Positions 44,607 through 54,061 of a DNA stretch of 64,000 nt are shown piece after piece. Below the pieces are notes generated by a model. That model was not told the origin of the DNA. It saw only the letters and a program-made list of their open reading frames with translations, and made no database searches. The stretch comes from JAICXG01 sp963801255 (GTDB taxonomy: Bacteria; Verrucomicrobiota; Verrucomicrobiia; Chthoniobacterales; UBA10450). Made by a program: the position numbers and the translations under genes. Numbering within the stretch: the stretch's first letter is position 1; every line of letters starts with the position of its first letter. The stretch spans positions 310,001-374,000 of the forward strand of contig CAWDEC010000006.1 in the NCBI GenBank assembly GCA_963801255.1. The letters are read 5' to 3'.

Positions 44607-45978
44607 CTTCGTCGTCGGGCTGGTCGTATTGTTTGCTCTTACCTCCCGGCTGATGGCCGGAGAAGGAGGTGAGGTCGATACTTCTCATGCCCTAACTCTG
44701 CGCGATTGTATCGCGTTAGCCTTAAATGAAAGCCCCGAGCTGGAGTCCAGTCGCCTGGATGTGGCTCAAGTTACCGAAGAAGCTCGCGCCCAGCGCGGCG
44801 AGATGTTGCCTAAGATTACTGGACAGTGGGGCGCGACCCTCTTCTCTGGCAGCCCCACCAGTAAGTTCGCGGTAGTGAGTACAGGCGGGCCTGTCATCGG
44901 TGTCAGTCCGGAACGTCCCCCAAAAGAAGCGAAGAGTGTGAGCGGCGCGGCGGTCGAGACTTATGTCGGACAGCTATCTTATCCTCTTTTTCGCGATGGC
45001 AGTATCCTCGGCCTGAATACTGCGCCGGCTGAGGCGAGCAAGCTAGCTCGGAGGAGAAACCTGGCCTGGACGTCGCGCCTGAAGCGCGAAGAAGTCATCT
45101 CGCGCATTACCATCGGTTACATTAGTACGGTTGCGGCGATGAATCGTTCTGGGTACGCCGAACGCCGCGTCAACCTGTTGCAGAAGCAGGTCAATATTAC
45201 CGAAGAACAGCAGAAACAGGGTTTGTCGCTGCCGATTGATCTCAAGCTCGCCCGCAGCCAGCTCGGTGGCGCACAAACTCTCTCGAAAATCCTTCGCCAG
45301 CAGGCCGTCGCAGGCCGGATTGATTTGGCCAAGGCTTTGGGATTTGATTCGGTCGACGAACTCCATCTTTCCAATGAGTTGCCAGAGCCACCCGAACCAC
45401 CAAGTGCCGAAGCGCTACTGGGTCCAGGACTAAATGAGCATCCCCAACTGCAGGCACAAAAGGCGGTGATTGATGAGGCTCGACAGGATTACCTTTTGGA
45501 ACGCTATCGCCTTTATCCTTCGGTGAGTCTGAATGGTTCGGCGGTTCATATCGATGACTTTGGCGATAACGGCGCAGAAGTTTATAGCGGTGTTGTCGCC
45601 GTCGACGTTCCCATCTTCGATTTTGGAGCGCAGACGCACGCGACTCGCGGCAAGTTAGCCAAGTTTCAGTCGGAACAAGCTCAGCTTCGCGCCGTGGCCA
45701 ACGACGTGACTTATAAGATTCTGCTGATTTATCAAAGCATCTATGTCTTGAGCCAGAACATCCTCACCCTCGAGGACGAGGTGGGCAAGGCCGATCGCGA
45801 TTATCAGATTATCAGTTCGCAACAACAACAAGGTATTTCCACTCCACTGACGACAATCGAGAAGGAATTGCACTACATTGCCAAGCGTGACGATCTCGAG
45901 GGACAGAGAGTTCGCCGCCTTGAGCTTTACTCTGAGTTGCAAAAGGCCGCCGGTGGTGCGTGGAAGTGGGTTCAATGA
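44566..45978 (+). CDS. TolC-family outer-membrane channel protein
   Basis: A 470-residue outer-membrane efflux protein. A signal peptide (about 14-31, VVGLVVLFALTSRLMAG) is followed by two OEP repeats starting LTLRDCIALALNESPEL and NEHPQLQAQKAVIDEARQDY, each with long helices and short beta strands (LGQLSYPLF type in the first, VAVDVPIFDFG in the second). It forms the trimeric exit duct for the adaptor encoded just before it. The ATG lies inside the adaptor gene. The codon choice looks somewhat less GC-rich than in the first 35 kb (impression only). Confidence 0.88.
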   Translation: MTKSALQISRSRNSFVVGLVVLFALTSRLMAGEGGEVDTSHALTLRDCIALALNESPELESSRLDVAQVTEEARAQRGEMLPKITGQWGATLFSGSPTSKFAVVSTGGPVIGVSPERPPKEAKSVSGAAVETYVGQLSYPLFRDGSILGLNTAPAEASKLARRRNLAWTSRLKREEVISRITIGYISTVAAMNRSGYAERRVNLLQKQVNITEEQQKQGLSLPIDLKLARSQLGGAQTLSKILRQQAVAGRIDLAKALGFDSVDELHLSNELPEPPEPPSAEALLGPGLNEHPQLQAQKAVIDEARQDYLLERYRLYPSVSLNGSAVHIDDFGDNGAEVYSGVVAVDVPIFDFGAQTHATRGKLAKFQSEQAQLRAVANDVTYKILLIYQSIYVLSQNILTLEDEVGKADRDYQIISSQQQQGISTPLTTIEKELHYIAKRDDLEGQRVRRLELYSELQKAAGGAWKWVQ

Positions 45979-47462
45979 AGCAATCGCAGCGGATCGTTAA
46001 GAACGCTGTCGCTGGGATCGTCGCCGGAGTTATCGCCGGGGTCGTTTACCTCGCCACGACTATCGTCATTGCGCGGAATTCCCACGTTAGCCTGGCAGAG
46101 TTTGGTAAGTATCAGTGGGTGCTTTCCTTCGCCATGATCGCTCAGCTGGTGGCCGATTCGGGGCTGCCGCGGATGATGATTCGCGAAATCGCCAAGGATC
46201 CTAAGTGCGTCGGAAAGATAACCGGGGCTTCTGCCGCGCTCATTTGGGTTATCTCATTGATCGTTTGTCTGATCGCGGGTTTGATTGCCCTTTTCCTACC
46301 CTATGGGAACGACGTGAAGATCGCGGTCGTTCTGATGACCTTTGCTACTCTGGCTACATTCCACAGCGCCGGATACAGCGCCGTCCTGCGAGCGTTTGAA
46401 GATAATGAGCTAAACTATCTTGGCTTTATCCTGCAAAAGATATTGTTGCTCGTCTTTATCCTTGTCGTCCTCCATTTCAAGACCGGACTTATCGGATTTG
46501 TTAGTGCTCACCTTCTTTCCAACATCCTTCTTTGGAATTTTTATCACATTATTGTGGCCCGGTTCTACACCAAGGTGAAACTCCAGGTAGATCTGCCTCT
46601 TTGGAAGGAGTTGTTTTTCTCGGCGGTACCGATGGGTGGTGGAGTTTTGCTGCGCCAGCTGGCCATGCAAATCGACATTTTCGTTCTCGGCTTGATGACT
46701 AACATGCAAACCGTCGGCTTATTCGGCGGCCCCTATCGCCTTAGCTGGGCTTTGCGGACGATTCCGCAAACGCTGTCCCTTCCTCTCTACCCGCTTTATT
46801 CACGCACGGCGCATTTTTCGCCGAACCGCTTTGGCGACGTGTATCGCCAGAGCTTGAAATTCTTCACCATCATCAGCGTGCCCTTTGCCAGCTTCTTCAT
46901 GGCCTGGTCGAAGCCGGTCCTGACTTTGGCTCTGGGAAACAAATTCCTTCCGGCTCTGCCCGCGATGCAGTTACTAGGTTTGGGACTAATTCCTTTCTTC
47001 TTGTCGACTCTCTTTCAATATCTCTTTGCGGCCCTGGATGCTCAGAAGAGTTTCTTTCTGAGCACACTCGTGGGGTCCAGCCTCCGTCTCGTTCTCTTGC
47101 TGGTTTTGATTCCGCCTTTCCATTTTGTAGGTCCAGCGATCGCCTTTGTTTGTGCGGAGATCCTGACGGTTGGCTTATGGATCTATCAGCTCCATAAACT
47201 TGGTTATCCTGCGCATATGCTAAGCATCCTGTGGCGCCCCCTCCTTGCCGGAACAGCTATGGCTGGAATTCTCTATCTCGCCTTGGACGCACCACTAATT
47301 TGGCAGTTGACAGGAGCCGCTGGGTCTCTCGTGGCTTATGGCGTTCTTCTGCTTGTCCTTCGCACCTTTTCCAGCGAAGAAATGGGTCAGGCTCGCGAGG
47401 GCCTGGCGTTCGTTTCTCCTTTCGTTGCTTCCTGGGCCAAGAAACTGCGCCGCAATTCGTGA
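45975..47462 (+). CDS. Wzx-like polysaccharide flippase (MOP superfamily)
   Basis: A 495-residue membrane protein with 12-14 hydrophobic helices. The N-terminal KNAVAGIVAGVIAGVVYLAT and SLAEFGKYQWVLSFAMIA are typical of the polysaccharide-transport (RfbX) family, and FLPALPAMQLLGLGLIPFFL lies in the second half. It should move lipid-linked glycan units across the inner membrane. ATG 45975 overlaps the tolC-type stop (ATGA) and is favoured over an upstream in-frame start at 45960. Confidence 0.88.
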   Translation: MKQSQRIVKNAVAGIVAGVIAGVVYLATTIVIARNSHVSLAEFGKYQWVLSFAMIAQLVADSGLPRMMIREIAKDPKCVGKITGASAALIWVISLIVCLIAGLIALFLPYGNDVKIAVVLMTFATLATFHSAGYSAVLRAFEDNELNYLGFILQKILLLVFILVVLHFKTGLIGFVSAHLLSNILLWNFYHIIVARFYTKVKLQVDLPLWKELFFSAVPMGGGVLLRQLAMQIDIFVLGLMTNMQTVGLFGGPYRLSWALRTIPQTLSLPLYPLYSRTAHFSPNRFGDVYRQSLKFFTIISVPFASFFMAWSKPVLTLALGNKFLPALPAMQLLGLGLIPFFLSTLFQYLFAALDAQKSFFLSTLVGSSLRLVLLLVLIPPFHFVGPAIAFVCAEILTVGLWIYQLHKLGYPAHMLSILWRPLLAGTAMAGILYLALDAPLIWQLTGAAGSLVAYGVLLLVLRTFSSEEMGQAREGLAFVSPFVASWAKKLRRNS

Positions 47463-48787
47463 AGATTCCAAGACGCCTCGTTTCCTGGTGGGAGCGCCTG
47501 ATTCGTTGGGCGGAGTGGATCGCAGCCTTTCTTCGCAATTACTTCCTCATCCTTGTGGGAAGTGGCCTCGTCCTGGCCTCCGTCGTCCTCAAGTGGGTGC
47601 AGTTTCCCCTTAGCCATAACTTATCGGGACTAAAATTCTCCCTTTTGCGCGATCCCGGCATTACGGCGCATATCAGCCTTTTTTCTGTCGGGGTAATCGG
47701 AGCGATGATCCTTGCGGGAGCACTTATCTTTTGGCGGAAACATTATTCCCTCTTGGCTCTCGCAGCCGCCTTTCTGCTTATGCTCTGGGCAATCACGCCC
47801 ACGCAAATCGCCTTTCGCGAGCCTTCGATGCTTCGGCGACTTTCTTACGAGTTACAAGCTGCACCGGAGCTGAATGTGTTTGCCAAGGATTACCTGCCGC
47901 AAAACTACGGCACACCGGAATTAGTTCCGACGCGGCTTATCCTTTACACGGCTTGGGGACGGCTATTGGCTGCGTGGTCTTTCCTTCGTCTTGGCTGGTA
48001 TCTATTTGGTATTGGAGCGCTCCTCATTGCCTGTTATGCCATTTCCAAACTTCCCGCGGCGCAGCTGTCAACCGCTGTAACTCTGCTTTGTTTACCATTG
48101 GGAGCGCTTATCATTCTTCTTATCCCGCCGGCTATTGGACAGCATTACTACAGCGCCGGTCTCCTGGCCAAGACCGAAGGGCACAATCAGGAAGCAATCG
48201 CGGATTTTCGACGAGCCATGCGCTGGGATAGCTGGCACGCCGGTGATATCGACCTTTACGCTACCATCGGACAGCTCCAGAAACAGGCCGGGATAGACTT
48301 TAATTCACCGGAGCGGCACGTCAGTCGGGCCGTGGAGTTTCGCGACGCAAGTCACTTTGAACCGGCGATGTTTGAATTCGGCCGGGCGGCCGAAGCTGGC
48401 GGTGCCCTGGCGGAGACGGCACGGCGCGAGGCGGCGTTGACTCGCATTAACTACGGCATCGCTTTGTATCGTGACGGCGCAGTGGGAAGTGCTGTCTCTA
48501 ATTGGCAACATGCGATTGCGGAAGATCCCAACCAAATCTACGCGCTGCCGTATCTTGTCCGCGGTTACTATGAGATCGGTCGTTACCAGACTGGAATCGC
48601 AACCGCTAACCGGCTGGTCGATCTTATTCGCGATCACACCTTCGCCGTGGCCAATGTTTATTCGATGGTCGGAGACTGCTATGCAAAGCTGGGAGACGAC
48701 GCGAATGCGCGGAAGTATTACAACTTATCACTTACTTCCGATCCGATTCTGAATTACTGGGCACTCACAGGTTTGGCAGGGCAATAG
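47459..48787 (+). CDS. Membrane protein with C-terminal TPR-like repeats
   Basis: A 442-residue protein beginning at GTG 47459, which overlaps the flippase stop (GTGA); open frame upstream of this is a shadow of the flippase gene. About four helices lie in the first 240 residues, followed by a soluble region with TPR-like helices (YYSAGLLAKTEGHNQEAIADFRRA, INYGIALYRDGAVGSAVSNW, GDCYAKLGDDANARKYYNLS). There are no catalytic motifs. Its place between flippase and large glycosyltransferase suggests an assembly or export scaffold. Confidence 0.75.
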   Translation: MKIPRRLVSWWERLIRWAEWIAAFLRNYFLILVGSGLVLASVVLKWVQFPLSHNLSGLKFSLLRDPGITAHISLFSVGVIGAMILAGALIFWRKHYSLLALAAAFLLMLWAITPTQIAFREPSMLRRLSYELQAAPELNVFAKDYLPQNYGTPELVPTRLILYTAWGRLLAAWSFLRLGWYLFGIGALLIACYAISKLPAAQLSTAVTLLCLPLGALIILLIPPAIGQHYYSAGLLAKTEGHNQEAIADFRRAMRWDSWHAGDIDLYATIGQLQKQAGIDFNSPERHVSRAVEFRDASHFEPAMFEFGRAAEAGGALAETARREAALTRINYGIALYRDGAVGSAVSNWQHAIAEDPNQIYALPYLVRGYYEIGRYQTGIATANRLVDLIRDHTFAVANVYSMVGDCYAKLGDDANARKYYNLSLTSDPILNYWALTGLAGQ

Positions 48788-48789
48788 GA

Positions 48790-51700
48790 ATGGAACGAAG
48801 GACATTAAGAGAAGAAAGCTTTACGCCGCAAGCTCTCCGCTGGTCGTGGATTCTTGTAATCGCTTGCGGTCTGCTCCTGGGTTATTATTTCCTGCGGACT
48901 TACGGCCAACCGTTGCACCGGCAGTATCAACTGGACTTCGGCGCGGCCAAGTGGATTGAACCTCCAGAGAAAAATGCACCCGAGGGCTATTTCCGCAAGC
49001 AGGTCTACCTGTCCACTTTGCCGGAGCAGGCCTGGATCGAAATCGCGGGCTCGGATAACTTCGGTCTCTTTGTCAACGGACGCACTCTTGGCGACGTAAC
49101 CTCCGAAAAGAGTTATATCACCGGCGTCTATGACATGAAGCACGCGCTGCATATCGGAACGAATGTAATCGCCGTCTCCGTCTCGCGCACTTCTTATCCA
49201 GCGCCCGCTCAGATGCTCCTTCGCGCTCAAATCACCGAGTCAGGAGGCGCGGTCAAAACGATTCTTTCGGACGAGACTTGGAGAGCGGCTAACCGTACCG
49301 GTATAGTCATGGGCACGGAGGATTGGAAGTCGCGTTATGTCGAGGACGAGCTTTGGCCCAAGGCGCGCCTTTCACCATTAAACAGCGAACGCGTCGCACT
49401 CCGCTGGGTTGATACTGATCCGCGTCTTCTTCAATTACCGCCGATTGGGCATTGGATCATGTCCGAAAATGCCAGTCCACAGTCGGTTTTCTCGACTTCC
49501 ATCCGCGCAGAGGACGACAAGCAGGAGACATGGATCCAGGTAGCATCATCGTCCGGAGCTCTCGACCTGGCTGTGAACGGGCATCTCATTACAGTGGCCA
49601 GCACTGCTGTGTCGGGAGGCAAGACACTTCCTCACCTTGCGGCAGAAGCGACCCCGACACCGACCCCTAAACCGGAAGAAGTTGTAGAAGGGGAATCGGC
49701 ACCGCAAGTGCAGAAGGGCTCGCCTTTCACGCTCGCCACCCTTTCAGCCTACGATATCAGTTATTGGATCAAGCGAGGTTCCAACAGCATCGTCGCCGCG
49801 GTGCGAAGCGATTCTGTCCCGGCGGCGCTGTTCGCTAGCGGCTTTACGGTCGGGACGGATGGAAATGTGCAAAGGTTTTCGAGCAGTGCTGCATGGTGGA
49901 TGGGAGCCGAACCAGAAGTGGAACACACCGGTCCTAACCCGCACCCAATTGAGATTGGAAAGGATGGGACTGCGCCATGGGGTTATCTTCCGCAGGAGTT
50001 GGCTCGCCCGCTCGATCGCTCGGGCCTGGCGACATTCTTTAAATCCTGGACGATCGTTCTTTTAACTCTTGGCTTGGTTGTTGCCATCTGGTTGATCGTC
50101 TCGGCTTTCGTCGCCGGCTGGCGAAACGAGCCGCTGGCAAATGCGATGTCTCGCGACGCTCTCCTCCACGGGCCCGTCGCAGTAGCATTGCTCTTCCTGT
50201 GGTTGCCTAACTTCGATCCCCGCTTCCCCAACGAATGGTCCTTTCGTCCGGTGATTACGGTAGGAGCTTTGGCGGTTCTCCTTCTTTTGCGCCTTACCCA
50301 TCTGTTTGTCGACTCATGGATGCCAGGGACGACTCGCGCCAAAGTGGAGAAGGCCAAGGAAAAAGCGAATTGGGAATTGCGCAGGAATCAGGCGCGGGAA
50401 GTTGTCTCAACCCGGCTGCGTCTGCCTCAACTCTTTGAGATACCTTTCGCGCGCCTACTGCCCTATCTGGTCCTGATAGTTATTGTTTTCCTGGGATTTA
50501 GTCTGCGTTACCACAACCTTGGCGACATGTCCTTTGACCATGACGAAATGGGATTGGTCTCGAAGTCCAACGGTGTCTTTAAACTTGGTTTTCCGTATAC
50601 GATGTTTGCCGGCCAGGTCCGCTGGATAACCACCTACGAAGCTGTGCCCTATCCGCTTGCCGTCTCCGGCAAGATCTTTGGCTATTCTGAGTGGTCGATG
50701 CGGCTGCCTTCCTGCCTCATGGCGACGATGTGCATTGGCGTCATCGGTCTCATGACACGACGGCTTTTTGATTGGCGAACTGGGCTCTTTGCGGCCTTCG
50801 TCTATGCTTGTCTCCCTCTGAACATCCGCTGGGGGCAGAATGCGTTCTACCTGAGCCAATGTCAGCTCATGTCAATGCTGACCTTTTGGTTTTTTTATGA
50901 GGCAATTCGCCTGCGTCCTTTTCATCGAAAGTTCCTGACCGCGGCAGCTGTCACATTTTGTCTGTCCTATCTTTCGTGGGAAGGGACGGGATTCATTCTT
51001 CCCGCTCTGTTTTTGGGCCTGTTTGCCATTCGCTGGGGTGAATGGTGGTGGCTAAAGCAGTTTCACCTGTATCGATGTCTCTTCTTTATGGGTGCCGTAG
51101 TCGTGGCGCAATATTGTTCGCGGATGATCGCCGGCGAACCTTACCTTCAGGTAGGCTCCGGACTTTCCAATCTAACCGGACCGTCGCTATTCTTTCTTGC
51201 CCCTGGCTATCAGCCAATGTTCTACGTCGACAAATTGCTCCTTTCGGAGAATCACGTTTTCTTCACCCTCATGATCCTCGCAGGCCTGCCGTTTTGCTGG
51301 AAACATCTCGGCTTCCGCTACCTGATTGCGATACTGGCGACCCTTTTCGTCCTTCACACCAACTTCCTGGCGGCAATGTCGCCACGTTATTGTTACTATT
51401 TCCAACCACTTGTCATCATAGGTGGAGTGGCTGCGACCATAATGCTCTACGATCGCGTCCTCGCCCTCGCCCGGCGGGCAGGTGACTCCATCATTGGGCG
51501 CGTGGCGGCTCATGCCACTGGCCTTGGCCTGTTGGTTCTACTTTTCGTGCAGAGCAATGAGTCTGTCATGAAGGAATACCTGCTTTCTATCACTGGTGAT
51601 ACACCAGAAATGATGACTCGGATGGGAACTTATCGTTACGATTACCGCGGTGCGGCGCGCTATGTAATGGATCACGCTCGCAGTGGTGACGTCATTCTGC

Positions 51701-52053
51701 CGGGTATTCCGCACGTCTTTGACTACTACGCGGGCATGAATGGGAATTACTTCCTGGATACTCTTTTCAGCTCCAAGGTTCCTTACGATCAGACCTTCAA
51801 TGAGCCGCGTTTTGCCGATAAGTTCAGCGGCCTTCCTGTGATTCGTAACGTCACCGAATTGAGAAACGTGGTCACCCGCTCGGGGCGCGCCTGGGTTGTT
51901 TTTGCACCCTACGCTTCCTTCGAGAAGCTAAATAGTCCGGCGGTGCTGGACTATATTCACAAGAACGGAAAGACCGAATTCGAGAGTTACCGCGCGAAGG
52001 TAATGCTCATCCAAGCCGCGCAAAACACTCCAACTGTCGCGGAATCGCCCTAA
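48790..52053 (+). CDS. Large fusion: beta-sandwich domains plus PMT/ArnT-like glycosyltransferase
   Basis: A 1087-residue protein. After a helix at about 18-36 come two periplasmic beta-rich regions. The first (about 45-190) has FRKQVYLSTLPEQAWIEIAG, DNFGLFVNGRTLG and GTNVIAVSVS, the pattern of galactose-binding-like domains in rhamnosidases. The second (about 205-385) repeats it and contains a TPTPTPKP linker. Helices at about 420-445 and 470-510 lead to a GT-C core with FDHDEMGLVSKSNG near residue 585 (the PMT/ArnT first-loop acidic motif) and about nine further helices, then a soluble tail. It is two to three times longer than ordinary family members. It ends 4 nt into the convergent sulfotransferase gene. 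Confidence 0.82.
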   Translation: MERRTLREESFTPQALRWSWILVIACGLLLGYYFLRTYGQPLHRQYQLDFGAAKWIEPPEKNAPEGYFRKQVYLSTLPEQAWIEIAGSDNFGLFVNGRTLGDVTSEKSYITGVYDMKHALHIGTNVIAVSVSRTSYPAPAQMLLRAQITESGGAVKTILSDETWRAANRTGIVMGTEDWKSRYVEDELWPKARLSPLNSERVALRWVDTDPRLLQLPPIGHWIMSENASPQSVFSTSIRAEDDKQETWIQVASSSGALDLAVNGHLITVASTAVSGGKTLPHLAAEATPTPTPKPEEVVEGESAPQVQKGSPFTLATLSAYDISYWIKRGSNSIVAAVRSDSVPAALFASGFTVGTDGNVQRFSSSAAWWMGAEPEVEHTGPNPHPIEIGKDGTAPWGYLPQELARPLDRSGLATFFKSWTIVLLTLGLVVAIWLIVSAFVAGWRNEPLANAMSRDALLHGPVAVALLFLWLPNFDPRFPNEWSFRPVITVGALAVLLLLRLTHLFVDSWMPGTTRAKVEKAKEKANWELRRNQAREVVSTRLRLPQLFEIPFARLLPYLVLIVIVFLGFSLRYHNLGDMSFDHDEMGLVSKSNGVFKLGFPYTMFAGQVRWITTYEAVPYPLAVSGKIFGYSEWSMRLPSCLMATMCIGVIGLMTRRLFDWRTGLFAAFVYACLPLNIRWGQNAFYLSQCQLMSMLTFWFFYEAIRLRPFHRKFLTAAAVTFCLSYLSWEGTGFILPALFLGLFAIRWGEWWWLKQFHLYRCLFFMGAVVVAQYCSRMIAGEPYLQVGSGLSNLTGPSLFFLAPGYQPMFYVDKLLLSENHVFFTLMILAGLPFCWKHLGFRYLIAILATLFVLHTNFLAAMSPRYCYYFQPLVIIGGVAATIMLYDRVLALARRAGDSIIGRVAAHATGLGLLVLLFVQSNESVMKEYLLSITGDTPEMMTRMGTYRYDYRGAARYVMDHARSGDVILPGIPHVFDYYAGMNGNYFLDTLFSSKVPYDQTFNEPRFADKFSGLPVIRNVTELRNVVTRSGRAWVVFAPYASFEKLNSPAVLDYIHKNGKTEFESYRAKVMLIQAAQNTPTVAESP

Positions 52054-52967
52054 GTGGCGGAGTAAAGGCGGTTAGCGGCCTTGCGGGCTGCGGCTCGCAC
52101 GGTAAAAAGCGTCGATTCAATAGTCCCTTGGGAACGAGCGCGGGCAGTTTTCAATTCCGCTGCGATCCGGGTTACCTCTTCTTTCTGCTTGCTCACAGCC
52201 GATACAAACAGACGACTGGCATGTTCATATAGGGCCACGTCAAACCGGTTGCGTTCTCGGATAAGCTCCAAAGTAGGACCAGGAAGATCTCCTTGCTTGG
52301 GTCGGGAACGAGTCACATTAAAACTGGAATAGGAGTTAAGCTGCCAGCCAAAGCGCAGCTTCATCAGCGCCAGACTTTCTTCGAATCGCTCCGACAAGCC
52401 GACGACGCTAAAGTAGTTATCGAGATGGTCGACGGCTTTCTCCAGGACTTCCTGAGTGCATGGCGAATGGTAATCAGCTCCGGCGATGATCTTGCATTGC
52501 ACATTGTCGCGCGTTGAGCGCTGGACAAATTCTTCCAGAGTCCATTTTTCCTGGCGGAACTTCCAGTAGAGAGGATGCAGCTTGTAGGTGCGCATGAAAA
52601 AGAAAGCCGACAGGACACGCTCAATCGGGTCGCGCAGAACGGTGATGTAAGTAGATGGCTGGGGGAGCACCTCATGCAATCCAAAAAGCATATGTCCCTT
52701 GAATATCCGAGTCCGCCGCAAGCGGCTCTCAGGAAGATTGCGCAGATGCGCGGCAGACCATTCAAAGAGCACCGGGTCGACCGAGTACATCTCAGTGAGC
52801 TTGTATTCCCATTCGATGAGACGATTGAGGGTAGTCCCAGCAGTCTTGGGCAGATGAAGAAAAATAACCGCTTCTCGGATTCCTGAGGACGATTTGGCCA
52901 AAGCTTCGTTTGAGTCTGGCGACTGTCTGTTTGCTTTTTCTATTGGGGTCGGGCTCATCAACGTCAC
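52050..52967 (-). CDS. PAPS-dependent sulfotransferase (Sulfotransfer_2-like), first
   Basis: A 305-residue enzyme with the 5'-phosphosulfate loop FLHLPKTAGTTLNRL and the 3'-phosphate motif VLRDPIERVLSAF, as in heparan/chondroitin-type sulfotransferases that use PAPS to sulfate sugars. There is no signal peptide or membrane helix; a basic C-terminal helix region is present. GTG 52967 overlaps the stop of the glycosidase-like gene (GTGA); ATG 52958 is an alternative. It shares much of its pattern with the product of 54058, so the pair arose by duplication. Confidence 0.87.
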   Translation of the reverse strand: MTLMSPTPIEKANRQSPDSNEALAKSSSGIREAVIFLHLPKTAGTTLNRLIEWEYKLTEMYSVDPVLFEWSAAHLRNLPESRLRRTRIFKGHMLFGLHEVLPQPSTYITVLRDPIERVLSAFFFMRTYKLHPLYWKFRQEKWTLEEFVQRSTRDNVQCKIIAGADYHSPCTQEVLEKAVDHLDNYFSVVGLSERFEESLALMKLRFGWQLNSYSSFNVTRSRPKQGDLPGPTLELIRERNRFDVALYEHASRLFVSAVSKQKEEVTRIAAELKTARARSQGTIESTLFTVRAAARKAANRLYSAT

Positions 52968-54061
52968 CTATATTTACCTGCGGCCATTAGCTTTTTCTTG
53001 TAAGCATCATACCCAAGGTCCTTGGCTTCCTGCCAAGCTCTTGCAGCCTCAGTTGAAGTGCTAACACTAAAACCATCTCCATGCCACAATTCCCAGTACT
53101 CGGCTTTGGCATGGACCAGGTTGAGTGCTGCCATTTCCGGTGAGCCCATGCGACCATCACGACCATTCAACCCGGCCAGACTTTGAAAGCCATGATGCGC
53201 CCGGTCGCGATACTCCTGCACCAGGTCGTAGGTCATTTGTCCGGTGTCCTCCTTACGTCCGGTCAACTGGCAGCTTTGAATCGAAAAACGCTCGGGGTAT
53301 CTGGACAAACCATAGTCGATGATCTTTTCCTGGAACGACGGCGGCAGATCTAAGACCTTCGAGATATGAAGTGAAATTTCTTGTTTCGGAAACGCAGAAG
53401 CCCAGAGGTCGGTAAACTTCTTATAGACTCCAAGTAATTCAGAATCGTAATCGCCGAGTGCACGCCAGCGCGTAATCTCACTTCGATCCTTCGGGAGATG
53501 CATTTCGGCACTCATGAAGTTGGCACAAGTTAGAACAACACTGACACACAAAGGGTCGTTGGCGTAGCGATCGCCTAATCGCTCAATTGTCCGCGAGAAA
53601 CTAGCTTCGTAGGTTGGATCCCAGGGCACAGGTATCCTGATTCTCGAACCAAAATCTGCCCGATGAGGATTTCGCACCTCTGTCTCAAACGCCTTCGCGC
53701 CGTCGGAAAAAACAAAAGGCGGCGTAAATGCTCCCGGTTTAAAGCAGAGCTGATATTTCACCCCGCTGCGATGGAATATCGCGACCGTTTTATCGATGGC
53801 GTCGAAATTCGGCTGACCAGCAGCCTTTTCGATCTCGTCCCAGGGAATATGCAGACAAACGCCGCTGAGATTGTGATTCTCGCGCAGTTGCGACTCGAGC
53901 TCTTCGTTATCTCGTTGATTCAGGGGTAACTTCTGAGTAACCCATAAGCCAGTCCGAATCGATTTGCCCGGCGGCGTCGCGAGCAATGGCCGTCCGATCA
54001 CGGTTGCGCCAAGGAGAGCAATCGTCGCGACGAAATTCCTGAGATACCTGCTGCACATCAT
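52964..54061 (-). CDS. Exported glycosidase-like protein of unknown specificity
   Basis: A 365-residue protein with a signal peptide (about 10-29). The body has TIM-barrel-like strands: GVCLHIPWDEIEKAAGQPNFDAID resembles the first part of GH42/GH5-like barrels (WxxIE with a following D), then YQLCFKPGAFTPPFVF, VVLTCANFMSAEMHLP (Asn and Glu near the expected acid/base position), and SLHISKVL. I cannot name the family. It is sandwiched between and overlaps both sulfotransferase genes (ATGA and GTGA junctions), suggesting it acts on the same sulfated glycan. Confidence 0.6.
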   Translation of the reverse strand: MMCSRYLRNFVATIALLGATVIGRPLLATPPGKSIRTGLWVTQKLPLNQRDNEELESQLRENHNLSGVCLHIPWDEIEKAAGQPNFDAIDKTVAIFHRSGVKYQLCFKPGAFTPPFVFSDGAKAFETEVRNPHRADFGSRIRIPVPWDPTYEASFSRTIERLGDRYANDPLCVSVVLTCANFMSAEMHLPKDRSEITRWRALGDYDSELLGVYKKFTDLWASAFPKQEISLHISKVLDLPPSFQEKIIDYGLSRYPERFSIQSCQLTGRKEDTGQMTYDLVQEYRDRAHHGFQSLAGLNGRDGRMGSPEMAALNLVHAKAEYWELWHGDGFSVSTSTEAARAWQEAKDLGYDAYKKKLMAAGKYR

